Of a stretch of DNA of 64,000 nt, positions 44,297 to 56,141 are shown piece by piece. The stretch is from NCBI GenBank assembly GCA_037576215.1, contig JBANDB010000018.1, forward strand, positions 310,001 through 374,000, read 5' to 3'. The notes under the pieces were generated by a model. It worked only from the letters and a program-made list of their open reading frames with translations, had not been told where the DNA came from and made no database searches. Both the position numbers and the translations under genes were made by a program. The DNA is from Armillaria gallica (lineage: Eukaryota; Basidiomycota; Agaricomycetes; Agaricales; Physalacriaceae). Each line of letters begins with the position of its first letter. Positions within the stretch are counted from its first letter, which is position 1.

Positions 44297-47200
44297 ATGC
44301 CTCCAAAGGGAAAACCATCCACTGAAAACATGAAGCAAAAAAGCCTTATGGGGTGGCTGTCCAAAGGCCCAGACGCGACACCGGCGAAATCGAACGCGTC
44401 TCAGCCTTTGAAGGCACCGAACGCGTCAAAATCGAAACCGAAAAATCTTCGTACTCCAGAGTCGACCAAGCCAGACATGCGCGTATTAAACTCATCTGCA
44501 TCGGTGTCATCCTTTGGAGATGGCAGTATCAAGGATACACCACCGACGAGCGACCCCATTGATGTGGATATGCTTTCTGAGGAGGAGGATGCACCAAGAA
44601 AAAGGAGCCGTATTTCCGTATGTATTTTGCCTTTTTCGATCTTGCGCAACCTTGACTGTCAGAAGGGCGGAGGCAAACGGAAACTTACTTATGAAGACGA
44701 TTCCGACGAAGGAACCCGAGCCTCTTCTACAACCGGAGGAAGCGCACCGCCATCGTCGCCTCTGCAAAGCAAAAGTAAACCACCATTCGATGTTTTTCAA
44801 CATGCTAACCTCTATTAGGCCGCGCTAAGAAGCCTCGACTATCTGCTCCTCCGTCAGATGACGACGAAGACGATCAAGCAGTCACTGCGTCTTTCTCCAA
44901 GCGGCTGACGCACTTCAAGAAATCACCCAAAAAGAAAGGTTGGGCAGCAATCCCCGACTCATTAATGCGTACTCATTTGCACCTATGCAGGTTCACGCTC
45001 GACGGCGTCCTCGGATGACGATGACTTCATTGCACCCTCCGACTCAGACGACGACGCCAAATCCATCAAGTCGCGCAGCTCCGGTTCTGCTCGACACTCC
45101 CTTGGACCGGATACCGACTTCGACGACGAAGATGAGGATAGCGGGAAGAAAAAGAAGTCGAGACCTGCTCCGAAGAAAGCATCCCCGTCCAAAAATGCGT
45201 CCACTGCAGCGTCTGGCGGTAATCTTTCTTTCCTGACAGCAGCAGAACGACGAGAGCAAGACAAGAAGAATGAAAAAAAGTCCGCCGATGATCCTTACGC
45301 GTTCCTGGCGGATGTCAAAGATGTGAGATCTTCCCATCCCTCGCAGTCCTATGATTGACAGATCTCGATGTCTTGCAGAAAGATGGACATAGACCTGGCG
45401 ATCCCAAGTATGACCCTCGGACGCTTTACATCCCAAACCGTGCGTGGAAAGAATTCACGCCTTTCGAGAAGCAGGTATGGATTGACTTGATCTGTGTAAT
45501 GTACATACCTAATAGTTCCGTAGTTTTGGGAAATCAAGCAAAATCACTACGACACTGTGAGTACTATCTGGAATTGTCATGCACACTTGAAATCTCACCC
45601 TCATGAAGATATTGTTCTTTCAAAAAGGGTGAGTACAGCTTCTCTCTGTTGGGGTAACAAAAACTCATCGTATGTGCTAGAAAATTCTTCGAGGTATTAT
45701 CATTTTACTTTCAAACAAGTCAGGCTTTGATTGTGTTTGATTCAGCTGTATGAAGATGATGCTCGTATTGGCCATCAGGAATTTGATTTGAAACTGACCC
45801 AGAGAGTCAAGATGTCGATGGTAAATGGTTTCCCTTTGGGTCGTGCCCTATGATGTTGACGGATTGCTAGGTCGGCGTTCCTGAAATGTCTTTCGAATTT
45901 TGGGCGGCGTATGTTTTCTTTTTGGATGATGTAGTCACCTTCCTCTAAAAATCATCTGCGTAGCAAATTTCTGGGTAAAGGATACAAAGTCGGTCGCGTA
46001 GATCAGGCTGAAACTGCTCTCGGAGCCGAGATGCGTCTAGCTACCGATAAAGGTAAGGGTAAACCTAAAGGTGGCGAGAAAGAAAAGATCGTCCGAAGGT
46101 GGGTTCTACTCTATCACTAAGGGAACGACTGGCTGATGCCGACTCTAGGGAGCTGAACAAAGTTTACACTAATGGTACCCTCGTTGATCCTGCGATGCTC
46201 ACGGATGACCATGCCGGCCACTGTATTTCGATCCGAGAAGTCGAGTCCGACGGCGGGTCGAATAACACCTTTGGCGTTTGTGTCTTAGACTGCGCGACGT
46301 CGCAGTTTGATTTGAGCGTTTTCCAAGACGATATCTGTCGTACCAAACTGGAAACTTTGATGAGGCAGATTCGCCCCAAAGAGATGCTGTTCACGAAAGT
46401 AAGTTCTACGCGTCAACTGTGCCTTTTGATAGCTTATATGCGTATACAGGGGCAGTTATCTGTTTCAACGACGCGACTATTGAAAGCTGTCCTTCCCGCT
46501 GCGTGCTTATGGACAAGTCTACGTGAAGTCGAAGGTTTTGATTACGAAGACACTATGAAAGAATTAGCGAGTTTGTACCCTGCTGATAAGGGTGATATGG
46601 ACGAAGACGACGACAGCGTTTTACCCAAGGCTGTCCCCCAGCCAATAAGAGAGATGGCCGGTTCGAAGCCTCCGATTGAAGCACTTGGTGCTATGATTTG
46701 GTTTGTTTGCTGGCGCGTAACTCCTCAGGGTACTTGAACTGATCCAAATGTGGTCCAGGTATCTCCGACAGTTGAACATAGACAAAGATATACTCAGTAT
46801 GAAGAACTTCAATGTTTACGACCCAATGAAGAGAGGCCAGGGTCTAGTTCTTGACGGACAGACATTGGCACATATTGAGGTTTGCACCGTTTCTTGATAT
46901 CCTCCGAAAAGTTGTTGAATTCTTAGCAGGTGTTACTTAATAACGAGGGGACATCGGAAGGGTCGCTTCTTCAGCTATTGTGTCGTTGCGTCACTCCTTT
47001 TGGTAGTTCATTCTAAAAAGGTTCTTCGCGGCATCCGCTTACTCTGTTCTACAGGAAAGAGGCTGTTCCGCATATGGCTATGCATGCCTCTACGGGAGGT
47101 ATCTGATATCAACGCAAGACTAGATGCCGTCGAGGACATTATGGATCACCCAACGTTCGAACAGGAATTCACTGAGGTTGCCAAAGGCCTTCCTGACTTG

Positions 47201-49522
47201 GAGCGCATCGTGTCTCGAATTCATGCTAAGAGCTGCAAAGTCAAAGATTTCTTGAAGGTTCTGGGTGTAAGTCAAAAGAAACAGATATTTTGCTCAACGA
47301 CGTCTGATGGCGTTTTCATAGGCATTCAAGAAGCTCAGCCGCGGTTTCAACAGTCTCGCCGACACTTCTGAGAAGTTCAAGTCGAAGACTATTCAAGGCC
47401 TCCTTCGGAATGCTCCGGACTTGCTGCAAAAGATCAAGAACGTAGAGGCTATGTATGTCAAGCCATCAGAAAAAGGTCGCTGATTCGCCTCTTCCGCGTT
47501 GTCTATATGATCTGATTATGCCGTAGATGCTAACGAGTTGGTTCCGCAAGACGGCAAGGATGAAGCGTACGATACGATCATGTCCGAGATCGCAGAGCTC
47601 GAAGAAGAACTTGATGGTGAGCTCAAGAAATTTGAGAAGAAAGTCGGGTATGTGTTTATCCACGAATCCTGGGTGGTGCTGTGCTTAGATCTTTTGCAGA
47701 TGCAAGTTAAACTGGTGGCATAGCGCCATCGGGAACAAGGTGCGTCGAGCCTTACAGATCAATTCATCTCATCGGGCTTAATGGTCGAGAAGGAAATCTA
47801 CCTTGTGGAAACAAGTGCCGGCCAAAAGGATATTCCCAAGGATTGGACAAAGAATGGCGGTACCAAAGTAAGCTCAAGCGCTCACCCTACACTTTAAGCG
47901 CTTACTTACGGTCCCCGTGCAGGCCAAGACCCGGTGGCACGTCAGCAGTTTACAAAAATCTGTTCGTGCCCTGAAAGAAGCCAGGGAAACCCGTAACACG
48001 ATTATGAAAGCATTCAAAAATCGAGTTTTTGAAGAATTTGATTCTGATCGCGGTATCTGGTTGCGGGCGATCCGCGTGTTTGCTGAACTGGATTGTCTAT
48101 TCAGTTTGGCCAAGTCATCAAGTATTTTGGGTGAACCTGTGTGCAGGCCAGAACTTGTGGAGGGTAATTCGGCATTTGTGGATTTCAAGGACTTGAGGCA
48201 CCCGACGCTGGCGATCAGCGCTAATATGAAGAGTTTCATTCCGAATGATGTCAGACTTGGAGGTGACGCCGGTAGGATTGCGTTGCTTACAGGTAAGCTT
48301 ACGCCCGTTCTTATGTGTGATATGCGATCTGATAAGACCGGTAGGACCGAACATGGCGTGGGTGTCCTATTTCTCACTGAGTATCTTTTGATGGCTGACC
48401 ATGTGTGCGCGTCTGTTTTGTAGTGGAAAGTCCACGGTGAGCATTTTGTCTGTTACATGGGGTAGCAGAGCTCATCAAAATGGTGTTTCCAGGTGATGCG
48501 CATGACAGCCACCGGCATAGTACGCATGGTACTATATTTCTTCGTATCTTTGTTGACAGCATCCTCAGATCATGGCACAACTCGGGATGCTTGTTCCTGC
48601 GGCAAAAGCTCGGTGTGTGGAAATCATCATTTTGTTCGACGCGCTCTGACCGCGGAGCAGTATCTGTCCAGTGGATGCGATCTTGACTCGAATGGGTGCC
48701 TACGACAATATGTTTTCCAACGCAAGTACTTTCAAGGTTGAACTTGATGAATGCTGCAAAATTCTTCGCGATGCTACGCCTAAATCATTTGTCATCTTAG
48801 ATGGTATGGATTCATTCCTCATATCTCCATCTTTCTGACGTTAATCAATAGAACTGGGACGAGGAACATCCACATATGTATGTTACTTTTTTCGCTGTTG
48901 CGCTAGTAACGTTACTAATCTTTTCTGGAGGATGGCATGGCTATTGCATCGGTACGTCTGTTTATCTGTGATTTTATTTAACTTATATTTCATTGCTGCA
49001 GGCTGTTCTACACGAGCTCGCGACGCATACTCTTCCTCTCTCTTTCTTTGCTACTCATTACGGCTCTCTGACGGACGATTTCCGATATCATCCTAATATT
49101 CGAAACATGTACATGTCAACTATCGTGGATGAGGAGAAGCGTGATGTCCGTCTTCCTCGTCTTTCATTGTTGATATCACTTCTGACAAAGTTTAATCTCA
49201 GATTGTCTTCCTGTACAAACTGATTGACGGTGTGGCTACATCATCTTTTGGAACGCATGTTGCCAACCTGGCCGGCGTGCCTTTGGAGGTTGTTGAGCGC
49301 GCCGACCTTGTGTCCAAGAAGTTTGCACAGCAGTTCAAAGAACGACTCGAGGCGAAGCAGTCCCAACGGGCAACGTCTCGTCTGCCCCTAGTCGCCCAAG
49401 CTGATTTTACGTACCTGTACAGTCTGGCTACAGGCAAGATCGAACTGCCTCAGGATCCGATGAGGCAGAAGCTGATGTTGACCCTGCTGAAGAAGACCGT
49501 TCAAAACTATACCAAACACTGA
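44297..49522 (+). CDS. MSH6: DNA mismatch repair protein MSH6 (MutS homolog)
   Basis: Roughly twenty exons with ~50-nt introns. The N-terminus has MKQKSLMGWLSK, a PIP-box-like site (QxxLxxWL) for PCNA, then an acidic/Ser-rich linker (PPSDDDEDDQ, APSDSDDDAK). MutS domain I carries KFFELYEDDARIG, the Phe-X-Glu mismatch-reading motif. The connector, lever and clamp domains follow (RLFRIWLCMPLREVSDINAR; FLKVLGAFKKLSRGF across an intron). The ATPase domain has Walker A GPNMAGKST and Walker B VILDELGRGTSTYDGMAIAS, then FFATHYGSLTDDF. The end is the dimer helix-turn-helix (GTHVANLAGVPLEVVERA ... LLKKTVQNYTKH). It pairs with MSH2 to form MutS-alpha, which detects base mismatches and small loops in the nucleus. 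The Walker A codons are split over two consecutive 13-nt exons, 48345-48357 and 48424-48436. No break seen. Confidence 0.93.
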
Positions 49523-50158
49523 TTTAATGCTGTCCCAGTGCTCGTGCTTCCTTTGCTATCCCTGCTTTCGTACCTGTACAATATTCATATGCTTTCAGAT
49601 AATTGCATGTCATTCCGATGCATATTCGGGCAGTTTGCCAATGGCACACCCCGCTACTTACTTGCATCCACATGTGATATCATTCATCATGCTCGATCAT
49701 GATCAAGTCGTGCTGGAAGACCGGCCCGAAACTATATGAACAACGACAACAATCAGCTTTAATTCTCCACGAAAACCACAGTCCGCCACACGTTTTATGA
49801 CAAGTGCCGCAGTCAATACAAGATCGCAGTATACCAGATGATCATAGTTAGCGCTGTGCACTGGTAGGATCCTCACTGTGCACGTCTCGTCTATCCACAT
49901 CCACAACATGATTGATTCAAATGTTTGCACGGGTTAGTGACCGGAACAACTTCCACCAATCGAAAGGATACAAATTTGATTGCAATTGTATTGCGTGGGT
50001 AAGACACGAACAGATATCAACTGTGCTTTATATATAGGATCGCACTGTTCCCTCTGGGCATCATGTATCAACGAGAGGCGTTACCCATCGCCTCGTCTCA
50101 TTAACGCGGGCCTTTCTATTGCTGATTCTCTCACCCTCAGACCCACTCTCCCATTGTT
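49523..50158. other. Intergenic, no gene seen
   Basis: MSH6 3' flank and promoter of the next gene; TATATATA at about 50028-50035. Confidence 0.45.
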
Positions 50159-51502
50159 ATGTCGGGCGTTTTTCTGCGGTTGAACGACTCTGACCCTCTA
50201 ATCTCATACGACGGGCCATGGAATGCCGAGCCTTCCAGCCGCGGAAACTCTCACCATTTGGATGTTGGCGAAGACGGCAGCATATCCATAGCTTTCAGTG
50301 GTGCGTTATTTGGACTGGGTTCTTTCGGAGGTTGACGGTGTTCTTTCAGGTACTTGGATAGCGTTTGCTGGTAGTGCGCCGGACGCGCCATTCAAAGTCA
50401 GTATTGATGGCGACCTGCCTGAGGATGCACCGAATCCGGATGAAAATCAATATGAACCGTGGTATCAGTCGCCGTCACTAGCAGATGGGCCTCACACCGT
50501 CAACCTGAGTGGGCTAGCGAGCGGTACAAATTTGACTTATGTCCTCATCGAGGCTGGTCCTTCGACACCTCTCGCCAATTCATCTATCGTAGTCGACGAC
50601 TCTAGTAGCAGGGAAATTCATTATTCTCCAGGCTGGGAACAGCGGAATAACCAGTCACTGGATGATGTGTTATATCCACCCTTTGGTGGTGGTACGACGG
50701 AGGGTGCGACAAAGAATGATTCGTTTTCCTTCGAATTCGCTGGTGAGTAAATAATGGGATGGAACCCACTTCTTCACTGACAACAATCTGCTCAGGTACC
50801 GCCGTGTATGTTTATGGCATACACGAATCCGTCGAAGGTACCCCTGCCGTGATATTCAGCGTGGACGGCTCGCCGACATCGTTTGTGGCTCCGGAGGAAG
50901 AAGCCACAGCCAACTACCTATTCTTCAAAAAGGATAAACTCGGGCCAGGTGTCCACACCCTGATATGCAACGTGACAACTGTGACCGGCAACCAGTCCTT
51001 CGTGCTCGACTACATCGTTTATACTCCATCTTTCGAATCGCTATCCGAACAACCGTATCTCTACCCCCAACCCCAAGCAAGCGCTTCTCCTCATTCAGGT
51101 CAGGGTCATCACCCCAAGCATAAAAATTCGGGTGCGGGAATACCTGCTGGGGCCATCGCTGGTGTCGTGGCTGGAATCGTTGCGTTTTTGGCCATCGTTG
51201 TGGCGCTGACCGTCATATGGTGGAGGGGTAGGAAGCAAAGAGGAGTCACGCTTTCTCGGTCGTCATCTTTCGGTGACGCCACGGTTGCCTCTGGAGGGTT
51301 ATCTCCCCCCGAGCCATCGATATATGACACGGAAGTTCGCACACCCCTTGTACCGAATCGGTTTGACCCAAACTTGTTCGTGTCGAACAACGTGCGATCC
51401 GAAAAGCATGCATCCTCACGTCGACAAGTATCATTTTCATCACGTTTTGGGTTCGGATGGGGGGATTCTAAAAGGACTAGCAGTTATCCGGGAAAGTTTT
51501 GA
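50159..51502 (+). CDS. Single-pass membrane protein with beta-rich ectodomain (fungal type, unnamed)
   Basis: Three exons (50159-50300, 50350-50742, 50796-51502) give 413 residues. The N-terminal part reads LNDSDPLISYDGPWNAEPSS, then GTWIAFAG and later GTAVYVYGIHESVEGTPAVI, a layout seen in many uncharacterised agaricomycete proteins in which two beta-sandwich-like halves precede a membrane helix. Several N-glycosylation sites are present (NLS, NLT, NSS, NQS, NDS, NVT, in the NX(S/T) form). The membrane segment is IPAGAIAGVVAGIVAFLAIV and on to ALTVIWW, stopped by RGRKQRG. The cytoplasmic tail is Ser-rich (LSRSSSFGDATVASGG; RRQVSFSSRFGFGWG). No cleavable signal peptide is evident, so either the helix serves as anchor or a 5' exon is missed. 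Function unknown; sensing or cell-wall contact would be a guess. Confidence 0.75.
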
Positions 51503-52357
51503 TGTTACCATCTGTTCTTATTTATCGCCTGTTAACCCCACTAAAGCAAAGATATTGTTCATTATGTATTAACAAGTGCAGGAGATAGGAATACATACGG
51601 CTGGGCCCTATCATGTTTCATCAGCACCGTCGTTGTGCACACATGCACGGTCCTGTCGTCCCAATTTCCCGATCAGCTCCCGCTGCCCGTCTTCCCCGAT
51701 CTACTTAGTCCCAATCATCGATCGTCAATCCTATGCCTGTGCTCGCCGGTCCCTACGACGATGGAGAGGTCATGTTCTATCTATAAAAGAATGTGAAAAT
51801 AGTGTCTCCTTTGTTGGACCGAGCGTTGGGTTTCACCATTATCTTGCTGCGCTCCGGCTAGGTTGGCAAGTCGCCTCGGAACTGGTCAGACTTTGATTGG
51901 CAGACTTTGAATCATCAGCTTGATACTTGGTATTTTACCTCGATATTTCACACATACAGTAGATATGATATTGCAATATCGGAAACTTGAGTGCTACAAA
52001 TGGATCTCGGGGGATAAAATTCCTCGAAGTGGACATCTAAGACGTTGGTATGCATCGGTTGGCCCAAGTGATGTTCTTTATGTCTACACACCTTCCTCCC
52101 AGGATTTTATGAGACATACAGATCTCCGGATTGATAGCATAATCAACCACATAGCATGTGTCTGACGAATGGACTGCCCATGCCAATATGCTCAAAGTAA
52201 CACCGATAATCCAGTTATAAATCATGACCATTCATGGGGTCACTGCCTATGCCATTGCCCTCAAGATCTTCGCGCGAGCTCTGATCCATCATCACAAGCA
52301 GACATAGGTCTCATCATTAAACTCATGAATCTTTCGCACAGGCTTGCACGGTACAAC
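51503..52357. other. Intergenic, no supported gene
   Basis: Several short plus-strand frames with unlikely composition; none supported. Confidence 0.45.
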
Positions 52358-52768
52358 TAAGGGGGAGGCGCGGCTAAAATCTGGCACATAGGGTAGGGGG
52401 GAGGGGGGAGGGGTCTGAGCCTTAAACATGAAAGTGACATACAATTTTTGTGCCCTATTTTAGGCCAAATAGTACTCTAGGACTTACCTGGTGGTCCAAT
52501 ATAGCTTTATTTCAATGACTTGATGTGAATAGAGATTGTTTAGTGGTAAAAGACACATTATAGATGTGTTTCTCGCTAAAGTGAGATAGAGTAGCCACCC
52601 GGCAACTCTCGGCATTCGACCGGCACATACCGGCATTTCTCCGGTAACTAAAACTATTACATACTACTACCGTATTTGGCAGGCGAGGGCGGCGGGGGGG
52701 GGGGGGGCAGCTCCCTTAAACGCGAAAATGTACGTCATGTGTGTTTCTTGAATCCCGCCTCCCCCTAA
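52358..52768. repeat. Possible MITE with G-rich inverted ends (~410 bp)
   Basis: The left end TAAGGGGGAGGCGCG (52358-52372) and the right end, read in reverse complement, TTAGGGGGAGGCGGG (52768-52754) match at 13 of 15 positions. No coding capacity inside. Target-site copies are not clear, so a true transposon is not proven. Confidence 0.4.
52391..52413 (+). other. G-quadruplex-prone sequence
   Basis: GGGTAGGGGGGAGGGG and further G runs: four or more G-tracts separated by one or two bases. A pure G run of 14 lies at 52694-52707 in the same element. Confidence 0.6.
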
Positions 52769-53265
52769 TGAGAAATGTGAATTGAAGGTACCAGGAATTT
52801 ATAAGTTCTGTGGATCACCGTTGAACACGAGCCGCCACAAGCTCACCTTCGGACACGGCGAGCACAGGGATAGGGTTGACAGTCGGTGAAGAAGATCGAG
52901 CAGGATCTGGTCGGGAACTCGGGACGGCGGCAGGACAATACCGCTGCTGACGAAAAATGCCAGGGCACAGTGGACTTACCTTCCTGGTAAACGGCTATTT
53001 TGTGTCAGGCAAAAACTGCGGAATATGGGTGAATAGCGTATAAAACTTTGACACAGGTTTTTGACCACAGCATCATGCGTCGGGATTCCCTTTAATGGTA
53101 AAGCCGACGGATTTTGTTGTACGTCAAATTTATTCTCTATTCTTTCGCTCGCATTTTGACCGGCGCGTAATAGCTCTTATACCTTTGCTTCAGTGGGCTT
53201 TGGACATTTATAACTCGATGTTATTACAGACAGATTCTTGGACCGTGAATAAATATCCTAAATCA
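52769..53265. other. Intergenic, no gene seen
   Basis: Nothing recognisable; 3' flank of the ZNF511-like gene. Confidence 0.4.
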
Positions 53266-54356
53266 TCAGACAGCGCCTCCTCTGCCTCTCGCTAGTCCAC
53301 CTCTTGATACGGTGTGTAGAGGGGGTACCAGACCTCGAGCGCGTGCACGAGGATTGAAACCACGGTTTATTCCTCTAGGGAAGCCTCGGTGCCCACTTGA
53401 AGGCCCACTGTCGACATCCATGGCAGCTCCACCTTCTTGTCCACCACCAGACGCGTAACGTGACATTGCACGCTTTCCCCTTCGACCTCCTCTACCACGC
53501 GGTCGTGTCCGGCCGTCAGTTGAATCTGAGCTGGGAGGATGGGGATGAGGGAACCCTCCACCTTTCCCACCGCGACCGAATCGTATCGTGTCGGGCACCA
53601 GAGAAAGAGAGGTCATCGAATCGGCTAGCGCGTCTAGATCTTCGCTTTTCTCTTCGGCATGGCTGGGTTCCTCGATTTCGTGCTCTTCGGCTGTTCCATT
53701 ATCTGATTGAATATCGTTGTCATCATCATCATCAACTTCCTCCTTTTTCTTCCATTCACCGCGTATCATACTCGCGCCTTCGCCCCATTTTTTCAGCAAA
53801 CCTCCGACGCCCTTATTGGTGACAGCAAAGAAGTATTCCTTTGGAAAGCCGTGCGCATTTATTAGATGTAATCGTCGTGCCTTTGGGGTCAGAAATAGTT
53901 TGGGACACGTCGTGAGGTGGCAAGCAAACTAAAAATATTTGAATGAGCAATAAAACGGGACTTGGAATCGAAGCTCACGATCTTATCTCCCCGCTCCTTA
54001 CGAATGGCTGCCAACGGATCGTGGCATTCTGTCTGGTGCTGTATCGGCGTTAATGTAAAGCGCTAATCGATGTTGCTACTGCAACTCACCAATTCCAGCA
54101 GCCTTGCCTCGGGAAACACGCATGAGCATCCTTTCTCCTCGCATACATGGGCATGGTAGGTCGCATAATGTGTTTCCAAGTCCTTCGAGTTAGCGATAGG
54201 CGTGGGAGTATGGCTGCACGTCGGCGGCAGCGTGCAGAGTAGCGGGTGACCAGCACCAGCTGTACGCAATGCCTTGTGCGTCGGCTCCGGCTCTGGCGAC
54301 GACGAAGGCGACACGGTCGGAGAAACGGACGCTCGTGGCCTTTTCGAGGACGACAT
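53266..54356 (-). CDS. C2H2 zinc-finger protein, ZNF511-like, with RG-rich tail
   Basis: Exon 1 (ATG 54356) starts MSSSKRPRASVSPTVSPSSS, with the first finger elements CTLPPTCSHTP and LETHYATYHAHVCEEKGCSC, then VFPEARLLEL. After two short introns come ECHDP and FACHLTTCPKLFLTPKARRL followed by HLINAHGFPKEYFF. This Cys/His pattern, and above all the LI..HG.PK.YFF end, is that of ZNF511 homologs. The C-terminal part is acidic (EEVDDDDDNDIQSDNG) and then RG-rich (GRTRPRGRGGRRGKR; RGFNPRARARGL), suggesting RNA contact. Its cellular role is poorly known in any organism. It shares an 84-bp promoter with the KH-domain gene. Confidence 0.8.
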
Positions 54357-54440
54357 AGCGCACTTTCAAGAAGGCGTCATGATGAAAAGTGGCCTGGGTG
54401 TGACAGCGTGACCGATTACTGTTTCCTTCCGACTACGACC
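54357..54440. promoter_or_regulatory. 84-bp divergent promoter ZNF511-like / KH gene
   Basis: The two start codons (54356 minus, 54441 plus) are only 84 bp apart, so the genes must share promoter elements. No motif stands out. Confidence 0.5.
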
Positions 54441-56025
54441 ATGTCCTCCAAACGAAAATGGGATCAGCCGGGCCCAGCAGCAGCAGAAGGAGGCGCTCCT
54501 GAAGAGACTAAAACTGCCGTCGATGCAGCTGCCGCAGCTGCTGCTATCGCTGCCAAAATTGCCGCCCAGTTTGCAGAGGGTCTTGCCAAGGACGCCCATG
54601 AAGCCGACTACACGAAAGATATTGACATTAACGATGTCAGGAATAGGTATATGTTGACAAAGGGTTCTACTCAGCAGGAGGTGCGCAGCTATATCTTCTA
54701 CTTTATCTACCAAGGGCTCATGCAGGTATAGATTCATGAAGACACAGGCGCATCTGTCAGCACCAAGGGCACCTGGTATCCCGACAGGAGTAAAGCAACT
54801 GAAAAGGATCCTCCGCTGTATCTTCATGTCATGGCATCATCTCCAGAAATATTACAAAAGGCCATTGACCACATCAATCAGCTCATCGCCATTGATCTTG
54901 GGTCGCTTGTCGAGGATAAGAAGGACCGACTGCGAGAGAAAGTATGGTTTGCTCGTCATATACCTCTCAAATCCCTATCTTACGTGCAATCTAGCGGAAA
55001 TGGCCGGAAGAAAAATTACCTGTTGGTCTAGAGTCCATTCGGAATTTTCACATTCGTGCAAAGGTTGTGGGTCCTCAGGTGTGTCTAGTTATGTCTTATA
55101 TCAGGTCGTTTTTGTCTCACTCTCTTCAAGGGTCAATTCGTCAAATACATACAGCAAGAAACGGGCACTCGTGTCCAGGTCAAGGGAATCGGGTCCGCTT
55201 TCCTTGAACCTGATACAGGCCGAGAGAGCGATGAGCCACTTTACATTCATATAACGTATGCTCGCCTACTCAAATCATCCATTCTTTGTTCGTCTAAAAG
55301 CTCTTGAAACTTAGCGGCCCCGAGGAAGGTCAGGTTGCAAGAGCCAAGGTGCTGACCGAAGACTTACTTCTAGTCGTTCGAGCCGAACACGCAAAGATGG
55401 CTTCTATAGTCCAACAGCAGCAAATGGAACTGCACCAAGCCCAGATGCAATACGCTGCATACAGCACAATGGCGGTAGGTGTCAACTTTACATTGTTTGG
55501 GCTGATACTTTGAGTATCTTCTTTCTTTTTCCTGTGCACCATTCCTGTACACCCGCTTACCTCTAGCATGGGATTTATCGGCGATGTATCGTGAAGTATG
55601 AACCAACTGACCTTTACGTCTAGGGCTATGGTCAACAACCTCCGCCTCCCCCTTCCGGCGCACCGCCACCGCCTCCCGGTGATCAGCCACCTCCACCCCC
55701 TGGCGGTGCGCCAGACGGCCAACCACCAGCACCTGGTACGGATGCCGCAAGCGCCGAAGCATATGCACAATATTGGTCAGTCATATGTTTGGTCGTCCTT
55801 TTACTATATACTGAACATCGTCTTCACAGGGCCGCATATGGTTACGATGTCAACTCGCCCCAGTTTAAAGAATGGGCGGCTTCTCAACAACAGCAGACGT
55901 ACGGCGGTCAATATTTCGCAGGCGATGCTCAAGGCTACAACCCGGCCAACCCGTCTGCTGGCGCTGCTCCCTCCGCCCCTGCTCCTCAAGAGCCTGCTCC
56001 GCCACCCCCACCGCCGCCTCAATGA
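54441..56025 (+). CDS. KH-domain RNA-binding protein, KHDC4 (BLOM7)-like
   Basis: Starts MSSKRKWDQPGPAAAEGGAP with an Ala-rich helix (AAAAAAAIAAKIAAQFAEGL). A first, KH-like part includes DINDVRNRYMLTKGSTQQEV and, after an intron, GASVSTKGTWYPDRSKATEK with PPLYLHVMASSPEILQKAID. The second KH domain has EKLPVGLES then RAKVVGPQGQFVKYIQQETG and VQVKGIGSAFLEPDTGRESD, with the VVGPQGQF loop in place of GXXG as in SF1/KHDC4-type KH domains. A Gln-rich helix and a Pro-rich tail (PPPPPSGAPPPPPGDQPPPP) with AYAQYWAAYGYDVNSPQFKE complete it. Relatives bind RNA and help splice-site choice. Exon borders in the first half are approximate. Confidence 0.85.
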
Positions 56026-56141
56026 GACTACTTACGATCCAAGTTTTGAGTATTGTATCGCTATCTGTGCTGTCCCATCTGGTCCGTTGAAATATAAATT
56101 AGGATCTTCCTTAAATGATATCACAAAAAATGCATGGTATA

